NCBI GenBank assembly: GCA_025450375.1
Contig: JANWHO010000037.1
Coordinates: 1-7,825, forward strand
Reading direction: 5' to 3'
From: Chloroflexota bacterium
GTDB lineage: Bacteria > Chloroflexota > UBA5177 > JANWHV01
DNA: 7,825 bases
The notes under the pieces are model-generated. The model worked only from the letters and a program-made list of their open reading frames with translations, was not told the DNA's origin and did no database searches. This document shows, one piece after another, positions 1 to 5,499 of this stretch. A program made the translations under genes and the position numbers. The stretch's first letter is position 1, and every line of letters begins with the position of its first letter.

Positions 1-78
1 GCCGTCACGTCGCTGATCCATCGGGCCCGGCAGGCATTCCGGGCCGCCTATAGCCGGCAGCAGGAGGCAGAACGATGA
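1..78 (+). CDS. C-terminal end of an ECF-type RNA polymerase sigma factor (partial)
   Basis: The window opens inside this gene; only the last 25 codons and the stop TGA (76-78) are present. The visible residues, AVTSLIHRARQAFRAAY and a short polar tail, fit the end of sigma region 4. There the recognition helix is followed by a basic S-x-x-H-R-A-R-x-A-F/L-R pattern typical of ECF sigma factors, which recognise the -35 element of their target promoters. Its stop overlaps the start of a zinc-finger anti-sigma factor by ATGA, which is the usual sigma/anti-sigma pairing and strongly supports the call. By position it corresponds to SigY in the Bacillus sigY operon. The promoter of the operon, which would probably be autoregulated, lies outside the window. 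Confidence 0.8.
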   Translation, partial: AVTSLIHRARQAFRAAYSRQQEAER

Positions 79-554
79 ATGATACGCACGAGACCATGGG
101 GCCGCTGCTTTCCGCCTATCTTGACGGCGAGCTCGATCCGGCGCACCGCCGGCTTGTCGCGGCCCACCTGGCGACCTGCGCGATCTGTACCGAGGAGCTG
201 GAGCATCTACGGGCCGGCGACGAGGCGTTGGCCGGCCTGCGGCCCACGCCGATGGCCCCGGACCTGCGCCCGCGCCTGCGCCGGCGCTTGCGCCGGCAAG
301 GCGCGCGCACCGCTCTTTCGGGCGGGCTCATCGGTCTGATCATCCTGCTCTTGCGAGCCGTGGCGCGCGATCTGGCGATCGTGAAGCGCAAGGATCTGCC
401 GCTCTGGGGCCGGATGGGCATTGTATCCAGCCACCTGCTGATGGTTGCCCCAGGGATCGCGCTCTGCGTCGAGCTCTTGCGCGATGTGCGCACCCTCGTG
501 GAGTATGCCTGGTTGAGCGACGAGTCCATCGATTCAGGAGGGCCACAATCATGA
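75..554 (+). CDS. Zinc-finger membrane anti-sigma factor
   Basis: 159 residues. The N-terminal part (about 8-50) has the zf-HC2 / ZAS pattern: a helix with LLSAYLDGELDPAHRR, then H31-x3-C35-x2-C38. This fold normally wraps the partner ECF sigma and keeps it from RNA polymerase. A very basic stretch (65-78) precedes a hydrophobic segment at about 81-97, and a second one lies at about 114-134, so the protein is probably membrane-anchored with the finger in the cytoplasm. The start is set by the ATGA overlap with the sigma gene and by AGGAGG at 62-67, seven bases upstream. Position and role correspond to YxlC in the sigY locus, but a clear zinc finger and two TM segments make this a classical ZAS protein. 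The inducing signal cannot be read from the sequence. Confidence 0.85.
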   Translation: MNDTHETMGPLLSAYLDGELDPAHRRLVAAHLATCAICTEELEHLRAGDEALAGLRPTPMAPDLRPRLRRRLRRQGARTALSGGLIGLIILLLRAVARDLAIVKRKDLPLWGRMGIVSSHLLMVAPGIALCVELLRDVRTLVEYAWLSDESIDSGGPQS

Positions 555-1081
555 CCACGACCACTCGCTACTCATATACGCGCACGCCCAGGGTGACCTT
601 GGGCTGGGGGGCCTTGACGCTGGGTACGATGCTGCTGCCCCTGACCAACCTGGCGCTGCTGGCGCGGGGCCACCGGCTGGCCGGAGAGTGCATCGGGAAG
701 AACGCGCGGATGGCCGCGCTCTGCGCCAGTATCGTAGCCAGCCCGTGGTGTACCGCGCATGAGTTGGGCCCCGATCATCTGGTAATCCGCCAGGGCCTCA
801 ACTTCCGCGGCCAGATCGCCTATGGCGACATCGCCTCCGTGCATGCCACGGAGCGGAAGCCCACGCACTTTCCCATGCAGCTCTACCGGCACACCCTGTT
901 CCTCGCCCTCTGGCCGGTGGATCTGGTGGCGATCCGGCTACGGCGGCCCCAGCGGTTCCGTCTGTTCCAGGCGCTGCCGGTCTGGAAGGTCCGCGAGGTA
1001 GTGATCAACGTGGACCAGCGTGAGGCGTTCATCGCGGACTTGCGGGCGCGGGTGGCCGCGGTCGAGAGCCGCGATCTATGA
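551..1081 (+). CDS. Membrane protein with a probable bacterial PH-like domain, sigma-operon component
   Basis: 176 residues. There is one strong hydrophobic segment at about 18-38, after a short Thr/Arg-rich cytoplasmic N-terminus. From about 66 onward the pattern suggests beta strands: HLVIRQGLNFRGQIAYGDIASVHATE, then VDLVAIRLRRPQRFRLF, then REVVINVDQREAFIADLRAR with a closing helix. The order strand / I-x-Y-x-D-I-x-S-V / basic strand / V-x-I-N-V-D-x-x-x-x-F-I-x-x-L is what bacterial PH-like (bPH) proteins show. The assignment rests on that pattern only. It begins by ATGA overlap with the anti-sigma gene and has AGGAGGG at 536-542. Its own stop overlaps the next start in the same way, so translation is probably coupled. 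It may be an extra membrane regulator of the sigma factor or a partner of the exporter. No catalytic motif is visible. Confidence 0.65.
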   Translation: MTTTTRYSYTRTPRVTLGWGALTLGTMLLPLTNLALLARGHRLAGECIGKNARMAALCASIVASPWCTAHELGPDHLVIRQGLNFRGQIAYGDIASVHATERKPTHFPMQLYRHTLFLALWPVDLVAIRLRRPQRFRLFQALPVWKVREVVINVDQREAFIADLRARVAAVESRDL

Positions 1082-1320
1082 ACCATCAGTACCCGTCCTT
1101 CCTGAATAGTAGCGCGGCCCCGTTCCCTGACGTGGCGGTGTTGGCCTCGATCCTCCTGTGCCTCGCGATCGACGCCAGATTGATCTTCTACTGTCTGGAC
1201 GACCTGAACCGGCGCGTGATCGTGATCGGCGGCGACAAGCGCTTCTGGGCCGCGGTGATCATCCTGGGCGGTCCCGTGGGCCAGATCGCATACTGGTTGT
1301 ATGGGCGCGGGGAGTATTAA
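1078..1320 (+). CDS. Small PLDc_N-domain membrane protein, first of a tandem pair (YxlE/YxlD-like)
   Basis: 80 residues with two hydrophobic segments (about 18-38 and 57-74). Between them is the short polar loop typical of the PLDc_N family: Y-C-L-x-D-L-x-R-R, then G-G-D-K-R-x-W-A-A-V-I-I, then G-Q-I-x-Y and a final GRGEY. PLDc_N is the membrane anchor found at the N-terminus of cardiolipin synthases, but small stand-alone copies with no HKD catalytic motif are common. In the Bacillus sigY operon such small proteins act as negative regulators with the anti-sigma factor. It overlaps the PH-like gene by ATGA and has only a weak GAGAG upstream, which suggests translational coupling. It was probably duplicated to give the next gene. 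Confidence 0.75.
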   Translation: MNHQYPSFLNSSAAPFPDVAVLASILLCLAIDARLIFYCLDDLNRRVIVIGGDKRFWAAVIILGGPVGQIAYWLYGRGEY

Positions 1321-1321
1321 A

Positions 1322-1555
1322 ATGAGCCACCACTACCAGGCAGTCCTCATCGGCAGCCAGGGGCCCCACCTGGATGCGGCCATCTTGGCCCCGATTATCG
1401 TGATCGCCGCGGCGCTGCTCATCTACTGCCTCGTCGACTTGATTCGGCGCGAGACGGTGACCGGCGGCAACAAGCTCGTGTGGGCCGCGGTGATCATCGT
1501 ACTCGGCACCCTGGGCCAGATCGTGTATCTCATCGTTGGCCGCGGGGAGAATTGA
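1322..1555 (+). CDS. Small PLDc_N-domain membrane protein, second of the tandem pair
   Basis: 77 residues, starting at the ATG of MSHHYQ. GGGGAG about eight bases upstream supports this start over the in-frame ATG at 1301, which lies inside the previous gene. Two hydrophobic segments flank Y-C-L-x-D-L-x-R-R and G-G-N-K-L-x-W-A-A-V-I-I, followed by GQIVYLIVGRGEN. Aligned by eye without gaps, 26 of the last 45 residues match the preceding protein, while the N-termini differ. The pair therefore looks like a diverged tandem duplication. It lacks the phospholipase D catalytic motif, so an enzymatic role is unlikely. By position it matches the second small protein of yxlD-yxlE, and a role in holding the anti-sigma complex or the exporter at the membrane is inferred. 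Confidence 0.75.
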   Translation: MSHHYQAVLIGSQGPHLDAAILAPIIVIAAALLIYCLVDLIRRETVTGGNKLVWAAVIIVLGTLGQIVYLIVGRGEN

Positions 1556-1558
1556 TCT

Positions 1559-2494
1559 ATGTCCGCCATCGTCTGCCATGGCCTGAGCAAGCGCTACGGC
1601 AAGCTATCCGCCTTGGATAACCTGGAACTGACCGTGCCGGAGGGCAGCATCTTCGGCTTCCTCGGCCCAAACGGCGCCGGCAAGACTTCCGCGATCCGCA
1701 TCCTGGCGACCCTGAGCCATCCCACCGCGGGCGAGGCATGGGTGGCGGGAGCCTCGGTCACCGGAGATCCTGGTCGGGCGCGGCGGGCGCTCGGGTACCT
1801 GCCACAGGATGTCGCTTTTCCCAAGTGGATGAGCGGCCAGGAGTATCTGGAGTTCGCGGCCGAGCTCAGCGGCATGCCCGCGCGCGAACGGCGCGCCCGC
1901 GCCACGGCGATGTTGGGGAAGCTGGGGCTGGCCGATGCCGCCAAACGGCGAATCGGCGGCTACTCGGGCGGCATGCGGCAGCGGCTGGGCATTGCCCAGG
2001 CATTGGTTCACCGCCCGAGCGTGCTCATCCTCGACGAACCTGTCTCCGCTCTCGACCCCTTGGGCCGCCGCGAGGTGCTGGAGCTCCTTGCCGGGCTGCG
2101 GGGCGAGGCCACGGTCTTCTTCTCCTCACATATCCTGGACGACATCGATCGCGTCTGCGACCAGGTGGCCGTTCTTGCCAATGGCAGGCTGTTGGCGCAA
2201 GAAAGCACTGTCCGGCTCAAGGAACGCTACGCCCAGCCTGTCTTCCTGGTGGAGGTGGCCGGCAGCGCGGAGCGGCTACAGGAGAAACTTGCCGGCGAGC
2301 CCTGGGTAGCCCAGACGACCGCCCACGCCGGGACCCTGCGCGTCCTCGTGCGGGACGTGGCACGGGCCGAACGCGAGTTGCCGCGGCTGGTGCTGGCGAG
2401 CGATCTCACCCTCTTGCGTTACGAGCAAGCCTTGCCGAGCCTGGAAGATGTCTTCATGAGATTGGTAGAACCAGAAGAAGGGGCGGTGGCATGA
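1559..2494 (+). CDS. ABC transporter ATP-binding protein (YxlF-like)
   Basis: 311 residues with a complete nucleotide-binding domain: Walker A GPNGAGKTS (36-44), Q-loop Q83, signature YSGGMRQ (135-141), Walker B VLILDEP (155-161) and H-loop H191. All catalytic residues are intact. After about residue 220 there is an accessory C-terminal domain, ending SLEDVFMRLVEPEEG, as in ABC-2 exporter ATPases of the antibiotic-resistance / Nod / YxlF type. The start ATG lies three bases after the previous stop, with GGGGAGA upstream. The stop overlaps the permease start by ATGA, so ATPase and permease are made together. It is expected to work on the cytoplasmic face as a dimer, driving an exporter whose substrate is unknown. 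By order it corresponds to yxlF. Confidence 0.92.
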   Translation: MSAIVCHGLSKRYGKLSALDNLELTVPEGSIFGFLGPNGAGKTSAIRILATLSHPTAGEAWVAGASVTGDPGRARRALGYLPQDVAFPKWMSGQEYLEFAAELSGMPARERRARATAMLGKLGLADAAKRRIGGYSGGMRQRLGIAQALVHRPSVLILDEPVSALDPLGRREVLELLAGLRGEATVFFSSHILDDIDRVCDQVAVLANGRLLAQESTVRLKERYAQPVFLVEVAGSAERLQEKLAGEPWVAQTTAHAGTLRVLVRDVARAERELPRLVLASDLTLLRYEQALPSLEDVFMRLVEPEEGAVA

Positions 2495-3258
2495 CTGGCT
2501 ATCTCGCCCTGACCAAGAAGGAACTGCGCGAGAGTCTTAAGACCAGCAAGCTGCTCATCGCGGCGGTCGTCTTCGTGCTGGCCGGCACGGGTGGGGTGAT
2601 TCTGACCTACTATCTCCCGGACCTGGTACGCAATCAAGCCGGTTCGGGCCTGACGATCGTCGTAGGCAAACAGACTGTCGTCAATGCGGTGGATGCCTAT
2701 CTGAGCAATATGGCACAACTGCCCATGGTGGCGGCGATCCTGCTGGCGATGGGAGCGGTGGCCGAGGAGCGGGCGCACGGCGTGGGGGCCATGGTGCTCA
2801 GCCGCCCGGTCTCCCGCGTCGCCTACATGCTGGCCAAGCTCACCGGCTACGGTCTGGTGCTGCTGGGCGGGCTGGCGCTGGGGGCGATCGCCGCCTTCTA
2901 CTATATCGCGCTGCTCTTCGCCGGCGCGCGGCTGGGGCCGTATCTGGCGATCAATCTCGGTCTTGCCGTCACCCTGCTTGACGTGCTCGCGACCACCCTG
3001 CTCTGCAGTACGCTCCTGCGTAGCGGCGTGGCGGCCGGGGGACTGGCCTTCGTGCTCTTCATCGCGCTGTCGACGCTGCCCGCGCTGTGGTCTCCGCTGG
3101 GCGATAGCCTCCCCATGAGCATCACGGGGCATGCCCACGCACTGCTGAGCGGCGCCTGGGGACCATCCGCCCTACCGCGCCCGCTGCTTGGGGGCGTGTT
3201 GCTGGCGGCGGCATGTATCGCCGCCGCCTGCCTGGCGTTACGGCGACAAGAGATTTAG
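2491..3258 (+). CDS. ABC-2 type transporter permease (YxlG-like)
   Basis: 255 residues. The start is fixed by the ATGA overlap with the ATPase stop and GAAGGGG upstream; the open frame extends far further upstream, but only as an overlap with the ATPase. About six hydrophobic segments are visible at roughly 21-40, 76-93, 116-145, 151-173, 179-199 and 231-250. The N-terminal amphipathic stretch YLALTKKELRESLKTSK and the loop EERAHGVGAMVLSRPVSRVAYMLAKL (92-117) are typical of ABC-2 permeases. In that loop, E-E-R-x-x-G and S-R-P-V-S-R contact the ATPase. It should form the membrane part of the exporter encoded with the gene before it. The substrate cannot be deduced. It is the last gene of the sigma-factor operon and matches yxlG in position and size. 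Confidence 0.88.
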   Translation: MTGYLALTKKELRESLKTSKLLIAAVVFVLAGTGGVILTYYLPDLVRNQAGSGLTIVVGKQTVVNAVDAYLSNMAQLPMVAAILLAMGAVAEERAHGVGAMVLSRPVSRVAYMLAKLTGYGLVLLGGLALGAIAAFYYIALLFAGARLGPYLAINLGLAVTLLDVLATTLLCSTLLRSGVAAGGLAFVLFIALSTLPALWSPLGDSLPMSITGHAHALLSGAWGPSALPRPLLGGVLLAAACIAAACLALRRQEI

Positions 3259-3612
3259 CCCTGGAACCGTGAAAGGAGTGGATTGGCAAGCCGCCGGCGG
3301 CATCTAGAACCGGAGTACTCCTCGTCATCGAAATCGCGGAAGAGCCCCTATGCCGTGGCGAGGTTTGCTGTACCATAGGGTTCTTGGAATGAAGGCGCCT
3401 AGTCACTGATTCGTCGGCATCCATGCACTATGCCTATGATAATCACGACTGGAACGCCGCGCGGCTCGGGCCGTATCCGCGGCCTGCATCCTCAATGCGC
3501 TATCGGCCCGTCTCGAGGCCGAAGTCCATACCGACCACTATTGGCAGGGGTCGAGCCGAGATACGGGCAACCAGAGGAATGAGGCTGGCAGTTGGATTAC
3601 GGATTTCATTAT
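3259..3612. other. Gene-free spacer after the sigma-factor operon
   Basis: No credible gene is seen here. An 84-codon open frame (3423-3677) lacks a ribosome site, has unconvincing composition and runs through the promoter and the true start of the next gene, so it is not called. The stretch holds two perfect palindromes, GCCGCCGGCGGC (3290-3301) and GGAGTACTCC (3312-3321), and a long-loop hairpin listed separately. Base composition is visibly less GC-rich than the flanking genes. Confidence 0.6.
3346..3385 (+). terminator. Possible weak terminator hairpin after the ABC operon
   Basis: CCCTATG (3346-3352) pairs perfectly with CATAGGG (3374-3380) across a 21-base loop and is followed by TTCTT. 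The stem is short, the loop is long and the T-run is poor, so this is only a candidate for the end of the sigma-factor operon transcript. No better terminator is visible in the spacer. Confidence 0.25.
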
Positions 3613-3641
3613 TTGACTTCTGTAACCACATGGTGTACGCT
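3613..3641 (+). promoter_or_regulatory. Sigma70-type promoter for the pdxI-like gene, with a possible operator in the spacer
   Basis: TTGACT (3613-3618, five of six to consensus) is separated by exactly 17 bases from TACGCT (3636-3641). This is an ordinary housekeeping-type promoter about 30 bases before the start codon. Within the spacer, ACCA (3625-3628) and TGGT (3631-3634) form a small dyad, flanked by GTA and TAC. That is where a TetR-type repressor would block polymerase. The promoter call is fairly good. The operator is an inference from position and symmetry only. Confidence 0.55.
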
Positions 3642-3673
3642 TGCTCCTATCAGCCCTGGAAAGGAGCAACACC

Positions 3674-4564
3674 ATGAGTGAAGTCACGCTCGGCGGCCAG
3701 TTCACGTTCCCCGGCACATCCCTGACGATTCAACGGATAGGCTACGGGGCGATGCAGCTGGCCGGCCCCGGCGTGTGGGGGCCGCCCAAGGATCCCGACG
3801 GCGCGATCGCCGTCCTCCGTGAGGCCGTCGCGTCCGGCGTGAACCATATCGATACATCCGACTTCTACGGCCCGCACATCACCAACCAGATCATCCGGCA
3901 GGCCCTGCACCCGTACCCCTCGGAGTTGGTGATCGTCACCAAGCTCGGAGCCCGTCGTCCGCCCGACACGTCGTGGCAGCCGGCCATCTCGCCCCAAGAT
4001 CTGACCGCCGGCGTCCACGACAACCTCCGCAATCTGGGTCTGGACGCGCTCGACATCGTCAACTACCGCGTGCTGGGGTCGGGCCACGGCCCCGAGGAGG
4101 GGTCTATCGCCGAGCAGGTGACGGTGCTGGCCGACCTCCGGCGCAAGGGGCTGATCCGCCACATCGGCCTGAGCAACGTCACGGCCGCCCAGGTGGCCGA
4201 GGCGCGGGCGATCACCGACATCGTCTGCGTGCAGAACAACTACAATCTGGTCCACCGCCACGACGACGCCCTGATCGATGATTTGGCCAGGCAGGGTATC
4301 GCCTACGTGCCGTTCTTCCCGCTCGGCGGGTTCACGCCCCTGCAGTCGTCCACCCTGTCAGACGTCGCGGGTCGGCTCGCGGCCACGCCGATGCAGGCCG
4401 CGCTGGCGTGGTTGCTGCACCGCTCGCCCAACATCCTGCTGATCCCGGGCACCTCGTCGGTCGCCCACCTGCGCGAGAACCTTGCCGCCGGACAGTTGAC
4501 GCTGCCGCCGCACGCCCTGGCGGAGTTGGACGGGATTGCCGCGGCGGCGGCGGTGACGCCTTGA
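3674..4564 (+). CDS. pdxI: Aldo/keto reductase of the PdxI/YdbC type (probable pyridoxal reductase)
   Basis: 296 residues, starting at MSEVTLGG. AAGGAG (3661-3666) seven bases upstream rules in this ATG over the in-frame one at 3641, which lies in the -10 region. It is a complete (beta/alpha)8 AKR. Active-site D60 and Y65 lie in GVNHIDTSDFYGPH, and K90 in VIVTKLG. IGLSN lies at 164-168, and the NADPH-binding end IPGTSSVAHLREN at 257-269. The usual catalytic His is absent: the site reads DIVNYRVLG (127-135). From memory, E. coli YdbC/PdxI shares long blocks such as GYGAMQLAGPGV, TSDFYGPH and FFPLGGFTPLQSSTLSDVA and also lacks the His. PdxI reduces pyridoxal to pyridoxine with NADPH in vitamin B6 salvage. 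The family is certain and the substrate likely. A TetR gene follows and probably regulates it. Confidence 0.85.
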   Translation: MSEVTLGGQFTFPGTSLTIQRIGYGAMQLAGPGVWGPPKDPDGAIAVLREAVASGVNHIDTSDFYGPHITNQIIRQALHPYPSELVIVTKLGARRPPDTSWQPAISPQDLTAGVHDNLRNLGLDALDIVNYRVLGSGHGPEEGSIAEQVTVLADLRRKGLIRHIGLSNVTAAQVAEARAITDIVCVQNNYNLVHRHDDALIDDLARQGIAYVPFFPLGGFTPLQSSTLSDVAGRLAATPMQAALAWLLHRSPNILLIPGTSSVAHLRENLAAGQLTLPPHALAELDGIAAAAAVTP

Positions 4565-4578
4565 GTACCGGAGGCTCT

Positions 4579-4616
4579 CTGGTTCCCTCTCCTGGAGTAC
4601 CAGGAGAGGGAGCCGG
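4579..4616. repeat. Strong 15-bp-stem hairpin between pdxI-like and TetR genes
   Basis: GGTTCCCTCTCCTGG (4581-4595) pairs with CCAGGAGAGGGAGCC (4600-4614) around a four-base AGTA loop. The only imperfection is one T-G wobble, and two more pairs extend the base. There is no T-run after it, so it is not a standard intrinsic terminator. It could limit read-through into the regulator, stabilise the pdxI mRNA 3' end, or be a copy of a dispersed CCCTCTCC-type palindromic repeat. Confidence 0.7.
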
Positions 4617-4633
4617 CGGGTCGAGAGGTCTCC

Positions 4634-5260
4634 ATGTCCGCTGCTGACGCCCCGCTCACCCGCGATCGGATCCTGGCCACGGCCGAGGACGTCATCCGCC
4701 GGTTCGGCCCGGCCAAGGCGACCGTGGTCGACGTGGCCCGAGCGCTGGGCGTGAGCCACGCGGCTGTCTACCGGCACGTGGCGACCAAGGCCGAGCTGCG
4801 GGACCTGGTCGTTGGCCGGTGGCTGGAGGCGACCATGCCCCCGCTCCGGGCCATCGCCGCCCTGCCGGACCCGGCCCCGGAGCGGTTACGGCGGCTGTTC
4901 GACACCCTGATCGCCGTCAAACGCCAGCGGGCCGCCGCCGACCCGGAACTGTTCGCCACCTACCGGACGCTGGCGGCCGCCGCCCAGTCCGTCGCCGCCG
5001 CCCACGTCGATGAGTTGGTCGGGCTGGCCGCGATGGTCATCCGCTCCGGCGTGGAAGAAGGCACGTTCCGCACCATCGACCCCGTGGCGGCCGGCCGGGC
5101 GCTGCTGGTCGCTACCTCCCGGTTCCATCACCCGGCCCACGCCGCCGAGTGGGTGGCCCCGGCCATCGACGCGGCGTACCACGACGTGTGGCGGATGCTC
5201 ATGGACGGGCTGTGCGTCGCGAAGAGCTCCGGTGAGAGCGGTACGCAAGGAATACCATAA
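4634..5260 (+). CDS. TetR-family transcriptional regulator
   Basis: 208 residues. The N-terminal TetR DNA-binding domain (about 9-56) is complete: TRDRILATAEDVIRRFGPAKATVVDVARAL, then GVSHAAVYRHVATKAELRDL. In it the turn and recognition helix (VSHAAVYRHV) and the F/Y-x-H-V-x-x-K-x-x-L end are canonical. The C-terminal ligand/dimer domain ends in a distinctive SRFHHPAHAAEW block (about 162-173), then a helix VWRMLMDGL. I remember very similar proteins from proteobacteria with the same N-terminal and HHPAHA signatures. The start has GAGAGG about six bases upstream. It lies 69 bases after the pdxI-like gene on the same strand with no clear promoter of its own. It therefore probably shares that transcript and represses it, perhaps with autoregulation. 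The ligand is unknown. Confidence 0.9.
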   Translation: MSAADAPLTRDRILATAEDVIRRFGPAKATVVDVARALGVSHAAVYRHVATKAELRDLVVGRWLEATMPPLRAIAALPDPAPERLRRLFDTLIAVKRQRAAADPELFATYRTLAAAAQSVAAAHVDELVGLAAMVIRSGVEEGTFRTIDPVAAGRALLVATSRFHHPAHAAEWVAPAIDAAYHDVWRMLMDGLCVAKSSGESGTQGIP

Positions 5261-5415
5261 CGGGGGCCCCGCGCACGCTCCCGCGGACGTTCACCTTCTC
5301 CGCCGACAATCCCACCAATGTCTGGGATAGCTCTACCTTCGTCGATATCAAACCGGTCCGCGCCACATCGCTTCGTTCTTTTCCTCTGTTACCGGGACAA
5401 AACCCGGTGAATTAA
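5236..5415 (+). pseudogene. Possible protein-coding remnant without a start
   Basis: Between the TetR stop and the next gene, one frame is open from the TGA at 5233-5235 to the TAA at 5413-5415. It reads protein-like in the middle (PRTFTFSADNPTNVWDSS and TFVDIKPVRATS). There is no ATG/GTG with a ribosome site, and its first 25 bases overlap the TetR end. It may be the degraded C-terminus of a lost gene, or chance. I do not recognise a family. Confidence 0.2.
5389..5410. repeat. Small hairpin before the two-TM gene
   Basis: ACCGGG (5391-5396) pairs with CCCGGT (5403-5408) around ACAAAA. A T-G wobble and a T-A pair extend it to eight pairs. No T-run follows on either strand. It sits where the -35 region of the next promoter would be, so it may be either a weak terminator for the upstream genes or a binding site. 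Confidence 0.35.
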
Positions 5416-5424
5416 GAAGGGGCG

Positions 5425-5433
5425 TGCTATGAT
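5425..5433 (+). promoter_or_regulatory. Extended -10 promoter element for the two-TM gene
   Basis: GTGCTATGAT contains TGc directly before TATGAT (5428-5433), five of six to the TATAAT consensus, which is an extended -10. No good TTGACA lies 16-18 bases upstream; CGGTGA is the nearest. This fits promoters that rely on the extended -10. It would give a leader of roughly 60 bases before the GTG start at 5500. Confidence 0.4.
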
Positions 5434-5499
5434 CCCGAGCAGGGGTCTCGGCAGCGGAGGCCGAATCGCCGGCAGGCACGCCGGAGAAGGTGGCAGCCA

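Noticed and set aside
1738..2490. Long upstream extension of the permease open frame
   Set aside because: It lies wholly inside the intact ABC ATPase gene in another frame and is Arg/Ala/Gly-rich; the permease start at 2491 has an ATGA overlap and a ribosome site.
2419..3138. 239-codon minus-strand open frame
   Set aside because: Antisense shadow of the permease, His/Gln/Arg-rich, no start signal.
3290..3321. Palindromes GCCGCCGGCGGC and GGAGTACTCC after the permease as a terminator
   Set aside because: They have no usable loop and no following T-run; perfect 10-12 base palindromes occur by chance in GC-rich DNA.
3423..3677. 84-codon plus-strand open frame before the reductase
   Set aside because: No ribosome site, odd composition, and it covers the promoter and the true start of the pdxI-like gene.
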